Shown one piece after another: positions 49,901-63,141 of a DNA stretch of 64,000 nucleotides. Positions within the stretch are counted from its first letter, which is position 1. The number at the start of each line of letters is the position of its first letter. Source of the DNA: Phycomyces nitens (lineage: Eukaryota; Mucoromycota; Mucoromycetes; Mucorales; Phycomycetaceae); contig JAHRBC010000004.1 of the NCBI GenBank assembly GCA_022702545.1, positions 4,370,001 to 4,434,000 on the forward strand, read 5' to 3'. The notes beneath the pieces are model-generated. The model was not told where the DNA came from. It saw only the letters and a list, made by a program, of their open reading frames with translations, and did no database searches. The position numbers were made by a program, and so were the translations under genes.

Positions 49901-50803
49901 CTTTGCTGGCTCTCTCTCTGGCCGACTCGGCTTGCGACCTCGTCCGGTAAGGTAGTTTCGGCCTCGCTTTGGGTTCCTTCCATGATCTTGTGGAGGGTGT
50001 GGTGATTGAAGGGAGTACCAAAGCGGCTAAATACAATGCAAACACAATGTCTGTCAGCGCTGGGTTATTTCTGTATTTATCCATATCTGGCAATTTTATC
50101 ACTGGTTTTGTCACTCCTTTTACATATTTATACACTTATCACTCTATCATTGTTTTGGCTCTAGCCACCCAGACTTGCCTGGTTTGCTGGATTGTCATAC
50201 ATAACCACCTGTTGCTCAGCAAACAGTTGCTCAAACGGCAATTGAAGCTGCCCTAAAAGCACTGACCGAAACCGATCCTTTTCGTACACAATGACACTCA
50301 GGCCCAAAGACCACAATCGACGGCGACGACGCTGGTGCTTTTGGCTATTAAACGCTCCCGCAATTCTCTCTAGAGGGATATCAAACACACATTGCCACTC
50401 GGGATCCACACATTTTTTTGCCACATGGGTTCGCTGTCTTTGTCCAGCACAGCTTACCATGGCATATGAATTAAGGGTCGTATCCTATTGTTTTTTCCCC
50501 AAGTCAGCACAGTCAGCGCAGTCCTCTGTCATATTGTCTCACCTCTTTATCGTCAGATAGCCGTCTGGCCCGATTGATGCCGACGCGAAGAGATAATCGG
50601 GAGAGATCATGAGTGATGGCCATGTCAGATAAAGACTGGGATGATTGGGTCATGGGGGTTCCCATTGAATTTGTTTCTGATTTAGGCGGAATGTTTGTTG
50701 TTCGTCTTCTTCGTGGAATGAGCCATTTTGCAGAGGGCCTGTAGAATAAACTAAAGCGGCCCTGAGAAGTAGGTGCAATGGTCTGATCGGGCGAATCAGT
50801 CAT
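46903..50803 (-). CDS. PSD2: Phosphatidylserine decarboxylase, C2-C2-EF-hand type
   Basis: Nine exons (50803-50543, 50484-50179, 50026-49501, 49441-48193, 48142-48088, 48018-47889, 47835-47442, 47379-47290, 47227-46903) give 1111 residues. Order: first C2 (about 70-200), a basic linker with RRFRRRR runs, second C2 (about 340-480), an EF-hand loop ([12 protein letters not shown], about 513), an acidic Asp/Glu/Ser stretch and the PSD domain (about 800-1111). The PSD part has [29 protein letters not shown] (catalytic His) and FGGSTLV, where Ser about 1063 self-cleaves to form the pyruvoyl group. This type makes phosphatidylethanolamine in Golgi and endosome membranes, probably tuned by calcium. 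The ATG at 50803 is the first in frame. The frame stays open about 28 codons further upstream, so an extra 5' exon is possible. Intron 2 is GC-AG. Confidence 0.93.
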
Positions 50804-52502
50804 TGGTGGTGTTGGAGGACTATCACTACTACTCGAGGAATTGTGTCCAAGGGGGACTGGGTCGTTGGCTGGAGTTGGTCTGGACAAGGTAAATAAATAA
50901 ATAAAAGGAATGCGGATTGAGATTCGCGTGTCTTGAGAAAGAAGAGAGAAGCGTGAATTGATGATTAAGCGATCGCACTACCTTTTAGGTCTTTGAGAAT
51001 CAAATAAAAAAAAGAAAAAAGGAGAGGAGAATGAACAGATTGGATTATGTGTGGTACAGATAGATGTTTGGACAGATTCATCTTCTACTTTATTGCTTTT
51101 TAGCATCTTATTAATGTCGATTCATCGATATGGCACATTAGCCATACTTGGCCAAACTGAACAGACCAGACATTTATTGTATATATTGGAAATCAATTTC
51201 ATTTATTATCAAACATACTCTGAGTTGTACATAATGTGTGTATGATTTTGTTGTTGTTGTTGTTCACTCTTAATCTTGAGTAGACAACCATGTGGCTGTG
51301 TCGGTTGAATCGTTAAACCGGTATGCTTAGCATTAATATAAAATGATACCATTAACTAAGCATTAGCAGCCATTGGTACAAAATCATCGAAAAACTACCT
51401 CGCCACAAGGCACAGCAAAGTCTTGATCTTGTAGCCATAAACTATCCTAGGATTGCCAGCAATAGATTGGTGCCAAAGTCGCGGGTATTTATCAATGTCT
51501 TGCGCTCTGTCTTGCGAGGAATGGATTTGCAAAAAAAAAACGCTATTACTTTGATGGTTAAGATCATAATTGCAAAATCTTTATATATTTACCAGCCAAA
51601 AAACACGTGCCTACAGCCAAAAGGATACAATTATACGGCTGTTCATGTCCATCGATATATCCAAAATATTATTACTATTTTCTCTGTTTTTCATGTAGTC
51701 TCTCAAAAGACGAACCTTGTGTTCACTAGCATTATTAAGGTTAATGGAATACCATGGTATCTGGATAAAAAGGAATATCACGGGAGGAATTTATTAAAAG
51801 GCATTTTATATATATATATAAATACCTCTATTTTCTATAGAACCAAGAAAGGCACTCTATAGACCATACTCCTTTTTTATGCAATATATTAAGACTTGGT
51901 GTTTGTACAATAAATCATTCTAATTTATTATTATTATGATTAGTATTATTTTGTACATGTTCATTAGAACAATAGCCAATTGCCCAAAGGCTCAGTGCAG
52001 TATGCCCATGGAATATTTTTTGTGTACTGGAATAGAAACATCTTTTCGGATTGTATTTATAATCGCTGCTCTTGAGCACTGGGCTGCTAAGCTCATTATA
52101 CGACTTTTTCTCTCTCTTCTTCTTCTTTTGGGTTCATGGCTATATGTGGTACAGGGTGGAACGAAACTTTAAAGATACTTGGCATTTCTCTATAAACAGG
52201 TGTTTAGAGGGCTGACAAGCGGATATTTGCAGCCTATAAATCCAAACCTATTCACCAGGATGTCTGTTAAAGAGTCTCTATAGCCATGCCCATTACATTT
52301 GAACATACATCAAGAATACATATTTATAGGAATCCTTTATTGTTGATAATGGCCATATTAAAATATCCTGTGTCCTCAAACAAGGACCTCACTTTAAAGA
52401 ATACATTACTTGTAAATTCAACCAAAAGATATAAATATATATGTATTTGTATATACTTGGATCTTTATATAAACCTTTCTTCCTTTTTTTTAAAAAAAAT
52501 CA
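50804..52502. other. AT-rich intergenic DNA
   Basis: No supported gene. The plus-strand frame at 51467-51862 is AT-driven and motif-free. (TGT)n lies near 51248-51263. Confidence 0.5.
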
Positions 52503-53330
52503 TTACAATGGCTCACGGTTACCATCTTCCTTTGGTTGCTCTGATCCCTGGAAGATCCGTGCTCTTGCTTCTTCATAAGCCACCATCCTTTCTTCATAAG
52601 TCATATTCTTCCTGTCCTTGCCAGAGTTGGACCCTTTAGAGCCATCACTATTCTGGCGCTGGTTCTGGGTCAAAGGTGCACGCCGCATGATCTTGAACTT
52701 GGGCATTTCCTCATAACGCTCTTCATCTTCTAACTTTACCAGTTCTTGGAAACGAGCAGCAGGCCTGGTATTGATATAATTCAAGATGGAATAAATAATC
52801 TCTTTCTTTTTGTTTTTGTTTTTGTTTGGTCGCAGAATCCTTCTATATCCATAATATCGTTCTTACAGTTCAGTGTACTGGTTTTTGCACAGATAAACAG
52901 ACTTTCGGTTTGGATCATGAAAATGGCTCAACTTGAAATAAGGAGCCACTTTATGCACCATACGTCGCTGGTAAGAATTCATTTGGGGCAAATCTAGGCG
53001 GTACATCCTGCAAACAAGCAAAGGAATTATGAATGGTATTCCCAAACCCAGATTCATTTCAGGAGCTTACTGGTAATTGTTGATGAAAGCCTCGAGATCG
53101 TTTTCGAGTTTGAGCAAAAAGATTCTCTCTTGGGGTTTCTTTAATAATTCAAAAATGAATTCATCAAGCTCCTGGCTTTCCACATGCTGCATTGGTGGCG
53201 GCGTAAGCAATGATGGACTTGATGGGTCTCTGTTATCAGGAGGAGTTGATGCAACCGGCAGATTACGTACAGCGTCTGCGGATGGTGACGATGCAGTGGC
53301 TATAACGTGTGCATCTTGGTTCTCAGACAT
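52503..53330 (-). CDS. R3H-SUZ domain RNA-binding protein
   Basis: Exons 53330-53071, 53007-52879 and 52764-52503 give 216 residues. After about 60 residues of Ser/Pro-rich sequence comes an R3H domain: PQERIFLLKLENDLEAFINNYQ, MNSYQRRMVHKVAPYFKLSHFHD and SVYLCK. The C-terminal part is a SUZ motif (PKFKIMRRAP...) ending in NMTYEERMVAYEEARARIFQG, as in R3HDM/ARPP21/Encore-type proteins. R3H binds single-stranded nucleic acid and SUZ binds RNA, so a cytoplasmic role in mRNA metabolism is likely. The order and spacing match the family, although the protein is short. Confidence 0.88.
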
Positions 53331-55319
53331 GTCAAATCTGTTGAGTATAGTATCAATCAGGGGAAACCACGCGTAGACATGAGCAACAGCCACGTGACGC
53401 GTGTTGAGTTATGTTGTGTGTGGTGCAACTGGGCAGAAAATTTATATATGTGAAGAGAATCTTGGAATTTTGCTTGCGATTTTATCTGGCAGAAATCAAC
53501 TAGTGACAGGAGCCAAAACAGAGATTATTGAAGAAAAAAAAAACCAAAAAAAAGATGTACGGCCCAATGGATAAATGACAATATGCTACCAAGATGGATT
53601 TACAAGACATATCAAAAAGGATAGGCGAGATCCTGATGGTATGTCTTGTGGATGTTTGCATAAAAAAAAGTGGGTTAAGGTTAGGAAGGATTGGTAGGCT
53701 TAAAAAAAAACAAAGCAAAGCAGTCGTCTTAAAGACAAAGAACAGCAATTGATATATCCTATATATCAATTGCAAAAAAAATGCTTTATAGATGGTGGCT
53801 GAAATACAGATCTGTGCCATGGTAATATAGAGCCCAAAAATATTTTCAAAATAGCCAAAGGTCAAGAGATTAGAAATAATAAAGTATTATAAAATATGAA
53901 AATACACCTATTTGAAATAGACAAAAATGGTAATGTAACGAAGTGTGGAAGGTTCGAGGGATAAAGAAGTCCACAGAAAAGAATCAACAACAACTGGATC
54001 ATCGCCAATTATTGGTGGGCTGGGTTGTAATATTCAGTATAGTTAACCAATCATATTCACCTTTATTGTAACGCAATGTGGGTTTATTAATTACATCAAG
54101 AATACAAATATGTGCAAAGCTAATAATATTCACAATATTACCAAGCATAATATTGACCATGCAATATGTTACCAATATACAGTAGCTATATATTAGCGGT
54201 ATTCTTTAATTATTGACAATCTATGGACGAGACCCGATATGTGTGTTAATAATTGTATTGCTAGCTTTTTTTTAAAAAAGCATTTATCAAAAACCGATGG
54301 TTTGATTCACAAGTCTAAGCGAGCCAATGTCCTTTTAATGTTATATAGCGACCAAATGTTATTATTATTATTATTATTAATTGAATGACGATTGGTTTTG
54401 GTAATAATGACTATTTACCCCCATTTGTTTCTTGAAGGATTATGTGGTAAGCCAGTGTGGCCTTTACAAGATTTCGAGCATCATTTCATTTCAGCCGAGG
54501 GTTTCCAGCCAATACTTTATGGTGTAGCAGCATTGGAGTGATATACAGATATATAAAAAAGAAGAAGAAGAGAATTATACTTGTATATTTACCACGACCT
54601 TTTGTTTTTTTGTAGAGCGTGTTTGATGTCGCCAAACTTTCTGTAGATGGTTTTTCTCAGAGCTCTTTTTGGCGATGACGCCAGGGCCAGTTGCACACGA
54701 TCTGTAAAACTCTCTAGTGTGATGTGAGAAAAAAAAACAAATGGCGAAAAAATTCACAAGATACGGTGGACTCTGTGTACGACTCGAGTAAGATTGGTGC
54801 GATACAGACCCAAAAATAAGGATGAATAACAATCGCAGTAAGAACCAGAAAGAGGCTGATTGAGTCTTGTTGTTGTTATATTGGCTTGCACTGATATTTA
54901 GGATGCAATTGACTGTCCAAACAAAAATACGACAATTACAAAGTCTATATCCTTTGGATTGTCAGATTGAAAGATATTAATAATATACTTTAAAGTCTAT
55001 TGTTCAACGATATATATATATATATATACTATGGATCGTCTTTATTCTTTTTACACCAAGTATTGTGTTTGTTACAACCAATATTACGTTATTCATTCTG
55101 TCAATATCGAACCCCAACTTATTGCTTAATCAGGTTTCATCCCAAACCCCACATGATATTCACTCTAATCGCATGTTATTCTCATGGGGATGACTTTCCA
55201 AATATCTTGGTAGTAAGCATCCTCGAGAGATTCTCAATTGCTGGTAACCCTGTGGCTAGGTTTAATCTACCAGGGTAGGAAAATTGTCAGTAAATCCAAA
55301 GATTAGATGACTAAATGTA
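53331..55319. other. AT-rich intergenic DNA
   Basis: Two kilobases without a supported gene. (ATT)n lies near 54360-54379 and (AT)n near 55012-55028. Open frames on both strands are hydrophobic by AT bias and show no motif. Confidence 0.5.
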
Positions 55320-58300
55320 CTACATATGTGCTGAGCATTTATACCTAATAGAAAGCGCATCTAAAAGCTCTGAACAAAGCTCATTGTGTCCTGGGTCGTC
55401 GTTGTCGTCGTCTGATACTTTGAAGTTCTTGAGGTCTCCACCGCAGCTTACCAGATGTGTTTTCATTTCTTCTGCAGTCTGTCGGTTTAATCTCACGGAA
55501 TCATATACAGCCGGATGCAAGGACTGTATTTTATGGTTATTGTTATTATTATTTTGGCTTCAGCATGTGCTAGACAGATATTTTTCTCATCGTCTTGAAA
55601 CAGTAGCCCCACCTGAAGTATAATCATGGGGGTCAAGATGGCATAGAGCTTTTTCTCAAACAGGGCATCGGTTGTGGATTCGTCGTGTAAGTAGTCTATC
55701 CAGCTATATACACACATACCAAAAAAAAAGAAGAGGGAATCCTGGATGAAAACGTATCAAACATATGATAAAGAAGCATACCTCCGTTGTAGTTTCATGA
55801 CATCCGAGCACTCCTGCATCACAACCCATACTAAGAAGCGATGGTCTAGTATGGCGAATGAGAGTGTTTTCCAAACAAGAACATTGGTCTGATCGAGTGG
55901 GGATCCGCATGTACTATGCACCATCTGCCTTAATCCTGCTTCTAATGCCCATGGAGGTGCCTGGATTTGGATCGTTGGCAAACAAAAAATAAATAAAATA
56001 AAATCGACTATCCATCGACCTGACCTTCTCTCCCCACAGGCCGAGCACTGAAATGAACTCCATTACATATTTCTCAACATCTGGTCATGTAATGAGTTAG
56101 CCTTGCTTACAACAGACACTTCCATACCCGAGTTGTCTAGTCCAACACTGGGATCCTCAAGATCCTGAGCTGGCTTGAGATCGGCAGGTGTACTGCGATA
56201 CGTGAATCGTTCTCCAGGCAAGACCGTACTGAAACCCTTGCGATATTTAAAGTCTCTAAAGGAATGTGAGCAACAAGATGAATTATTGGAATTGTACCAA
56301 ATGTACCTGATCAAATCAACATATAGCAGAATTGATTCTCCAGCCCAACTGTCTACCAACAAGGCCTTTGCAATTAGGCCTTTGGAGACCTGATTCTGGC
56401 GAGGGTCAAGGGTGTATGCCATCTTCATAAGCCTAGAAATCAATTCTGGCAGATCTAAATGTTTAGGCAAACAAATGAATAGGTGCAGAAAACTGGGGTT
56501 GGAATGTGTATCCTTTATGGCTTACATAAAAGTGGCATACACTTGATTAAAAGTTCACACGCCACATGAGTGGTTGGTGCGAACATGAGCAATGTATTCA
56601 TCAGGGGCTGGCTATTATGAATATTGAGCATCCCAGTCTTTCTCTTTTGACCAACAAATAAATAAAGACTTGCCTGACATCAGAGCTATCTGTCTGTGTT
56701 TTGGCTCCAATCATGGCTTCAATTATGGCCTCAATTACACTTTTCTTGAAGCATGACTCAAGTGTCTGAGAATCATCAATGCCCTCAAGCAAATATAACA
56801 GACCCTCTTCAGGCTGCTGTTCAATAACACATTTGATATGCTGTACTATGCTCTCATAACCAACCATGTTTATCAGCCCCTCAAGATCCCAATATAGACC
56901 CAAGAGAGTCTGAAGGGCACCTGTGGTTAATTTGGTATCCTTGGTCAAGTGTGGGATTAATAAGAATAGACAGGCAATCAGTCCGTTTCCTAGTCCATCA
57001 AAGGGCTTCAAAAAAGGATGATTTATCTTGAGGCCAGCAATCATGAGTATCCAAGCAACGGTTGGTTATAGATAGGTTTACCATGTTGTAGACCACTGTC
57101 TTTATGGTCGTTCTTTCCTGTTCCTCATCGTCCGATAGAGGAACAGGGCTGCCCTGAATGTTGAATATCCTTATCCATTGGCCCTTTTGTAAGGCTGCCA
57201 ACGAGACAATGGTTGGATATTCTAAAAGAGGTGATTTGGTAGCATGGTTCTGTTGCCATGTGAATCAAATGGTTACCGATCGACATAATAAAGCTTACCT
57301 TTGTAATCAGCGAGGCCCTTTTCTTTGGTGATAGTGGCTTTAGAGAAAGAATGTTCCTTGTGTTCAGGACACTTGTCATCGATACCCAGGCATTGGCTAT
57401 CTGGACCAGTCCTGAATCTGCCACAGCGGCAAGTGTATTTTTTTTTAAATGAAATCAGACCAGAAATAGTATAATCTCATTAAACACGATTACAAATCTT
57501 CACCATCCTACCTAAGCTATCCCGGAGCGTCAATGTGTGTGCTCTTGAGAGGAAAAGCGAGACTTGGCGCCAGGCTAGATCTTGGATAAAGTCCATTGTC
57601 GGGTGCCACTGTTATAACACGATTGATCAGCCAAATTATTTGGCCAATAATAAACTCACCGTTCTAATTGTGCCGACCAAAGATGCCGTGTATTCCCATA
57701 GTACGCCCAGAGTTGCCCTTTTCTCTTTATCGATAGTCAGATTAGGCTCCATAAGAACGATTTTGGGCAATTGTGATTCGGTTGAGTGGCTCAAATCTGA
57801 TAATGTTGCAGCCCCATAGCGAGAACAAGTCCAAACGAGATCCCAAGCAGTGCATGCGAGTAGGGTCGGTTGGGGGCTAGAAGGATAACCGATTAGAAAA
57901 TTAACTATAGATTCTGGAGCATTACCTTGCAGTGGCTATCCGTGTCAAATTGCCTGCCATGCCTGCAACGACATTTATTGAATATCCAACAAAACTGCTA
58001 TCAATGGCACCAATGTCATCAATGTCAGGCCATGTCTGAACCACTGAATCCAACAGTAGCACAGCAGCCAATTGAGATCTTTTATCAATTGCCTTGAGCT
58101 CAGTCTCAAGGAAACCACCAAATGCAATCCTGTGTTGAGATTCTAGTAATAGGAATCTTGCCAGGCGCATGGCAGCATCGCTTTCGTTCTTTGCTGTCGT
58201 ACTACGCTTCAGAATCTAACCAAAAAATATATATTGGTAATGATAAATGAGACTCACAGGCATCAATGTGCTCAACGAATATAATCCCCCCAAAAAATAC

Positions 58301-58688
58301 AAAACATGGCCTGCCTTTTCCTTCAAGGCACCATAGATGGGAGAAAATGCTGGATCTGGATCCAGGGACCTCTGTAGACCAAGACTAATATGGTTTTCCA
58401 GAGACAGCAGCGCATTGGCCACTGGGGCTGCATGGATATATGAGATACTGCGACAATATGGGTATGACGATGATACTAACATTCCGCCGAGAGCTTATCT
58501 CTATCGAGCTTCTGGACTGCCAGCTCAAATACTTTGGATTTGACGTTGAGCAAGAGGTGCATAGCCTTTCCAAGTGCAAGGTATGGGGGATCATGTTGAA
58601 TGACGGTTGATTCCTCGGTTGGCTTCTTTTGGGAAATGACCCTAAGGAGGTCATTTTGTTCTTGATTCTCCATTGGCAAAATGATCAT
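55320..58688 (-). CDS. Large 15-exon helical-repeat protein, unidentified
   Basis: My model: 58688-58481, 58427-58258, 58215-57926, 57876-57660, 57608-57512, 57417-57299, 57249-57082, 57026-56674, 56611-56526, 56454-56307, 56255-56128, 56080-56025, 55960-55782, 55703-55613, 55523-55320. All phases agree and give 837 residues. An in-frame stop directly precedes the ATG. The protein is Leu-rich and alpha-helical throughout, like HEAT/armadillo repeats, with no catalytic motif and an acidic Asp/Asn run (SDDDNDDPGHNE) near the end. I do not recognise the family; a scaffold such as a nucleoporin- or ARM-type protein is possible. Intron 8 is GC-AG. The last exon could instead splice on at about 55340. 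Confidence 0.7.
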
Positions 58689-59664
58689 TTAGAAGATTCA
58701 GGCTAGACAGTTTCAATCGTGAATAGTATAAAAGATGCTTTACCTTTTGCCCTTTCTTGGGAACATTCAGGGTCCGAATGTATGTGACTGAGGATATTTA
58801 GTGTGGGGTTGGAAAAAAAATAGAGAAAAAAAGGTTCATTCCACCAAGTCTCCTTTTTTTTTGGTAGAGACATTTAAAGCTGCAAAACCCCCTGCCTCTC
58901 TAAAGATCTCTTTTATATGTATATGTATATATAGATATTTGATTGTAATTCTAGAATTCTAGAACAGTCAGACATACATATATATATATAGATATAAATA
59001 TTTAAATATTCAAATGTATAAATCTATAATTTGCTAGAAATGTAGAGAGATTTATAAAAAGAAACCATTGGGATTGGAATCGTGCTTATTGGAGATATGC
59101 ACCCCATAATCCTAATATCATTAAAGTTCAACTCAAATACTCATCGTCTGTATGGCGGAGGACATGCCCATGACATGCTGTGGTTAGGATATACTAGACG
59201 AAGAAATGCTGTCCAGAAAGTGCCTCTTCTAAACAGAATGCTACAGCGTATCCTCATGTGAAGTCACAAGGACTGGCTGCCATGACATTCTTTTTCCCCA
59301 CACAAAACGATGAAGCATACCCACAACTCTGGAATCCGATTGGAGGGGACGGTTGTCATGGATGTCTTGCTCTGTGCTTGGCCCATGGAATCCCACACAC
59401 ACACATACATATACAATCTTGACCATAAGAACTCCTAGTGGCAAAATAAAATAAACTAAATACTAAAGAGCAAGAAGAACAGGATGAAAAACCGAGTATC
59501 ATCACATGGATTTCTTCATGTGACCTTGGTTTTGGCCTCTAGTGCTACAAATCAAAAAGGGCCATTTGCCCTGGTTTTGGCTTCTTTACTCTCTTGTTCC
59601 CACTCTCAACTCTTTTTTTATTTTCATCGTTCCAGAGCTCCTTACTGTCTCTGGATCCTAACCA
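58689..59664. other. Divergent intergenic region
   Basis: Lies between the starts of two diverging genes. AT-rich tracts are at 58915-59030 and a (CA)n run is near 59395-59403. No gene seen. Confidence 0.45.
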
Positions 59665-62600
59665 ATGCTGACAGTCTCCCAACTCACAGTCTATCAACGC
59701 ACCCTCCACGATGTATCACCCACACTTTTGCCTGAACATATTGCCCGTCTCATCACGGCTGTTTCCCTAGCCGCTCGCCTGTCCCTCAGATGTTCGTCCC
59801 TGCTCATCGAAGTCCTCTTGGAATCCGCCAAATACAGCACCTCTTTCTCGTTTGGCATATCCCGCCAGGCCCTCATCACCGCCCTGTCTTCGGCCAAGCG
59901 ACTCCATGCCCTGGCAACCTCGGAGTCAGAGACAGATGCCAATGAAAGGTAAGAATGGATAAATTGTATACTGGCAATACATTAACACTTAATTTGCAGC
60001 GGTGGCTTTTTGCAGGTGTTGGACAAATACACCAGTCTTGGGATCTACATTGTGCACCACACCTTTACACTGGCAGAGCTATTTGCCATGTCGGGCCTAC
60101 AATTCACATCCCAAACCGTCAAGTCTGGTTTCATGGTAAGGCTTTCCATGCTTGTGGATCTGGCCATTGATTTTATGCTCTATAGGCAGCCGAAGAGTCC
60201 GTACACATGATCGATAGTATTTTTGGATCGAATGAAACATCCCGTGCGATTGCATCCATCATTACACTTGTACACCGTGAACTGATGAACGATCCTGACT
60301 TTGAGCTGGCCAAAGTTGGCAAGATTGCGATCCTCTCCGGACTAACCAAGGCCATGACTGCCTTTGCGGTTCTCCAGAGTGTGACCCACCGGCGAACAAT
60401 GCAGCAGGTCAAGATCAGTGTCCTCTGGAAGGGTGTCGTGGAAGAGGAGGAAGAGAGTGAGCAGGCCCTCATTCAATTCAAGTCTTCTTCATCTGAGAAC
60501 CTGCCCGAGCATTCTGATATCATTGACGAGCTAGAAACGATTCTCACAAACCAGCCTACGGACGACAGCGATGCCTTTGAGATCACCACCACCACCCGAC
60601 GAACAACTACCCGGACCACAAAGATCGCTCCCGTGGGCCACTCTCAGGACCCAAGCCGGACAAAGTATGTCACTGTAAAATCAGACGAAGAGGAGCAGGA
60701 GGCATTTGTGGCCTTTGTTGACCAGACCTCTGAGACAAAGCCATCTCGGATCGAGTCTGTCGAGACCCTCAAGCACACCATCTGCGATACCCCTCAGCCA
60801 GAAGAGCCGACCAGTAAAAAAGACGATGGAGTCTTTATGGATTCCCTAGTAGTAGACCCTGTCCCAATAAGGACCCTAAGACCTGCAAAGAGCTTTAGGA
60901 TCCTCTTGTCAGCAGTATCCAAAAAACTAACCCGCAAAAAGGTCGAGCGTCAGGAACAGACCGAGTATGAAGCATTACAAAACGCATTGTCAAGTAAAGA
61001 AAACGATTCACAAAACCAACACGAACCTGTCGAGAGCACCATTTCTTCTGGTCCCATCACCACAATGACCTCCACCTCAACATCCACCACCCTTTTTGCT
61101 GCAGCCGCAGAGTACAATACGGATCCCATAAGCGAAATCAGTTCCTCAAAGAGCGACGACGAGATGGTCGACAAGGAGCCCGAGCATCGACTCAAGAGAC
61201 GCAGTTCATGGAGCAGACTCAAATTGCGCGGAGGAGCCCACCGTAAGAGCATCGGTCAGATGATCCAAAAGGGTGCGGATATCCTCAAGCCAATGCATGC
61301 ACCACCACCCCCACTCCCTACCACTTCTCGATCACTGGCTTCTGGACCCGACTTAAATCTCTATTCCTCTCCCTCATCATCAACCTCTTCCTACGGCGGA
61401 TCAACTGGGATTCTGTCAACTGCCTTGGTAAAGACCGGCCATGACTCTGGCCGTCTGTCTGTATCTAGCCGGCCTGGGCTCACAAGATCCAGCTCAATTG
61501 CCAGCATCACATCGCTCTCGAGTATGTCTCATACCATGACAACCACCACCACAACTACCTATACCACACCCACACCCACACCTTCCTCCCCTCGTTCCAT
61601 CTGTGTCCCTTGTCCGCGCACCCAGATCAATGGTCGCAATCAGAACAACAATCAGAACCATGGAGCATCTCAGCCAGATCTCACTCTCGAGATCAACACC
61701 AACTTCCCCCGTAACCACATTGTCCACAATATCGCACACTTTATGCGGTATGCCAGTGCTGCCTATGGTGAATCATTTATGCGCATCCTAGGAATAGGAG
61801 ACATCCCTCAGGTCCTGCCGACTTCTCATCACCACCACCCCAACCACCATGCATTTGCCCACCATACAGGCCTGTCGGTCCAGGACATCTTGCTGTCCAG
61901 CTACACAGACATGACATTCATGTCAGTCAAGCACCCACAGCTCCATGCTCTGGTGCACTATGTCACCGTGGACCATTCTGCCAAGGCAGTTGTGCTGACA
62001 TGTCGCGGCACCCTTGGCCTGAGCGATGTATTGACAGACCTGACGTGTGATTATGCAAACTTTACTCTGCCCGCCGACCAAAACGTTCCTCCAAAGAAGT
62101 ATATTGCTCACGGAGGAATGCTCGAGGCAGCCCAGCTCCTGGCCAAAAAGAAGGGACGCGTCTTTCAAAAGGTGTGCGAAGGGCTGTTGATGTACCCAGA
62201 ATATGGCCTTGTCATCTGCGGCCATTCTCTTGGCGGCGGTGTTGCCAGTCTTTTGAGTGTCTTGTGGAGCCAGGAAAGCCAGCCAAGCCGCCTTGCAGCA
62301 TTATCATCTAATCGGCCTACATTTGTTACATCATCCCTATTCGGCTTACCAGCAGGACGGCCAATCCACTGTTACGCATACGGACCGCCCTGTACGATGT
62401 CCCAGGAGCTAAGCGAGTATTGCGGTCAAGGGCTGGTTACCAGTGTTGTCCATGGATTCGATATCGTCAGCAGCCTGAGTCTGGGACTCTTGCGCGACTT
62501 TAAGAACGTGGCTGTGAGCTTACATGCCGAAAGTGGAGTTGCGGACGATATTCTCGGTCGGGTGATGGGTCGATACAATTCTCCACGCGAACACAAGAAA

Positions 62601-62942
62601 GAAGAAGAAGAAGACGATGATGATGACCAGTGGTTCTGGGCTCTCATAAAGACAATGCGAGCAGATATGCGGGCAGAAAAGCTATATCCACCCAGCACAG
62701 TCTATCTAATCGAGTCCGTACCTCAACTCCTGCAGAACACCGAGCAGCAGTCGAGTACAGAAAACACCAAATCAAAAAAGTGCAAGACAAAACGGGCTCA
62801 TAATGTAGTCTTGAGTCGCTGTGATGATATTCAAGCTAGATTTTCAGAAATTGTATTTTCTCGGTCAATGTTCATGGACCATTCACCATTTATGTATGAA
62901 AAGGCCATTCTGCAGCTACGCAGAGGTTATTTTGGAACCTAA
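59665..62942 (+). CDS. sn-1-specific diacylglycerol lipase-like protein (lipase class 3)
   Basis: Exons 59665-59948, 60000-60135 and 60186-62942 give 1058 residues. The N-terminal 220 residues are helical and mildly hydrophobic. A long Ser/Thr/Pro-rich region (about 250-620) follows. The lipase domain has VVLTCRGTLGLSDVLTDLTCDY, the nucleophile elbow CGHSLGGGVASL (Ser about 821), HGFDIVSSLSLG (Asp about 899) and MFMDHSPFMYEKAILQL (His about 1039), the usual DAG-lipase triad order. It would hydrolyse diacylglycerol or related lipids at a membrane. An acidic Glu/Asp run sits between Asp and His. The four N-terminal membrane helices of animal DAGL are not evident. Confidence 0.9.
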
Positions 62943-63141
62943 ATCCTTGCACAATCAAAATCCAACACAGTAAATAAATCACATGAATGTATACATCCCT
63001 ACTATAATTCATACTAAAGCAGGCACAGTGAGGGCGGTGACATCAGCTGGCTTTCTTATTCTTCCTCTTCTCCTCTTCTCCTCTTCCTCTGATTCTTCTG
63101 CTCCTTCTTCTTATTCTTCTTATTCTTCTTCTTCTTTTCTC

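Noticed and set aside
50804..50887. Upstream start for PSD2 at a TTG codon
   Set aside because: Non-ATG start without support; the first in-frame ATG at 50803 was used, leaving open a missed 5' exon.
53500..53865. Hydrophobic 121-codon minus-strand frame resembling a membrane protein
   Set aside because: The hydrophobicity follows from poly-A and poly-T runs; no conserved pattern or splice context.
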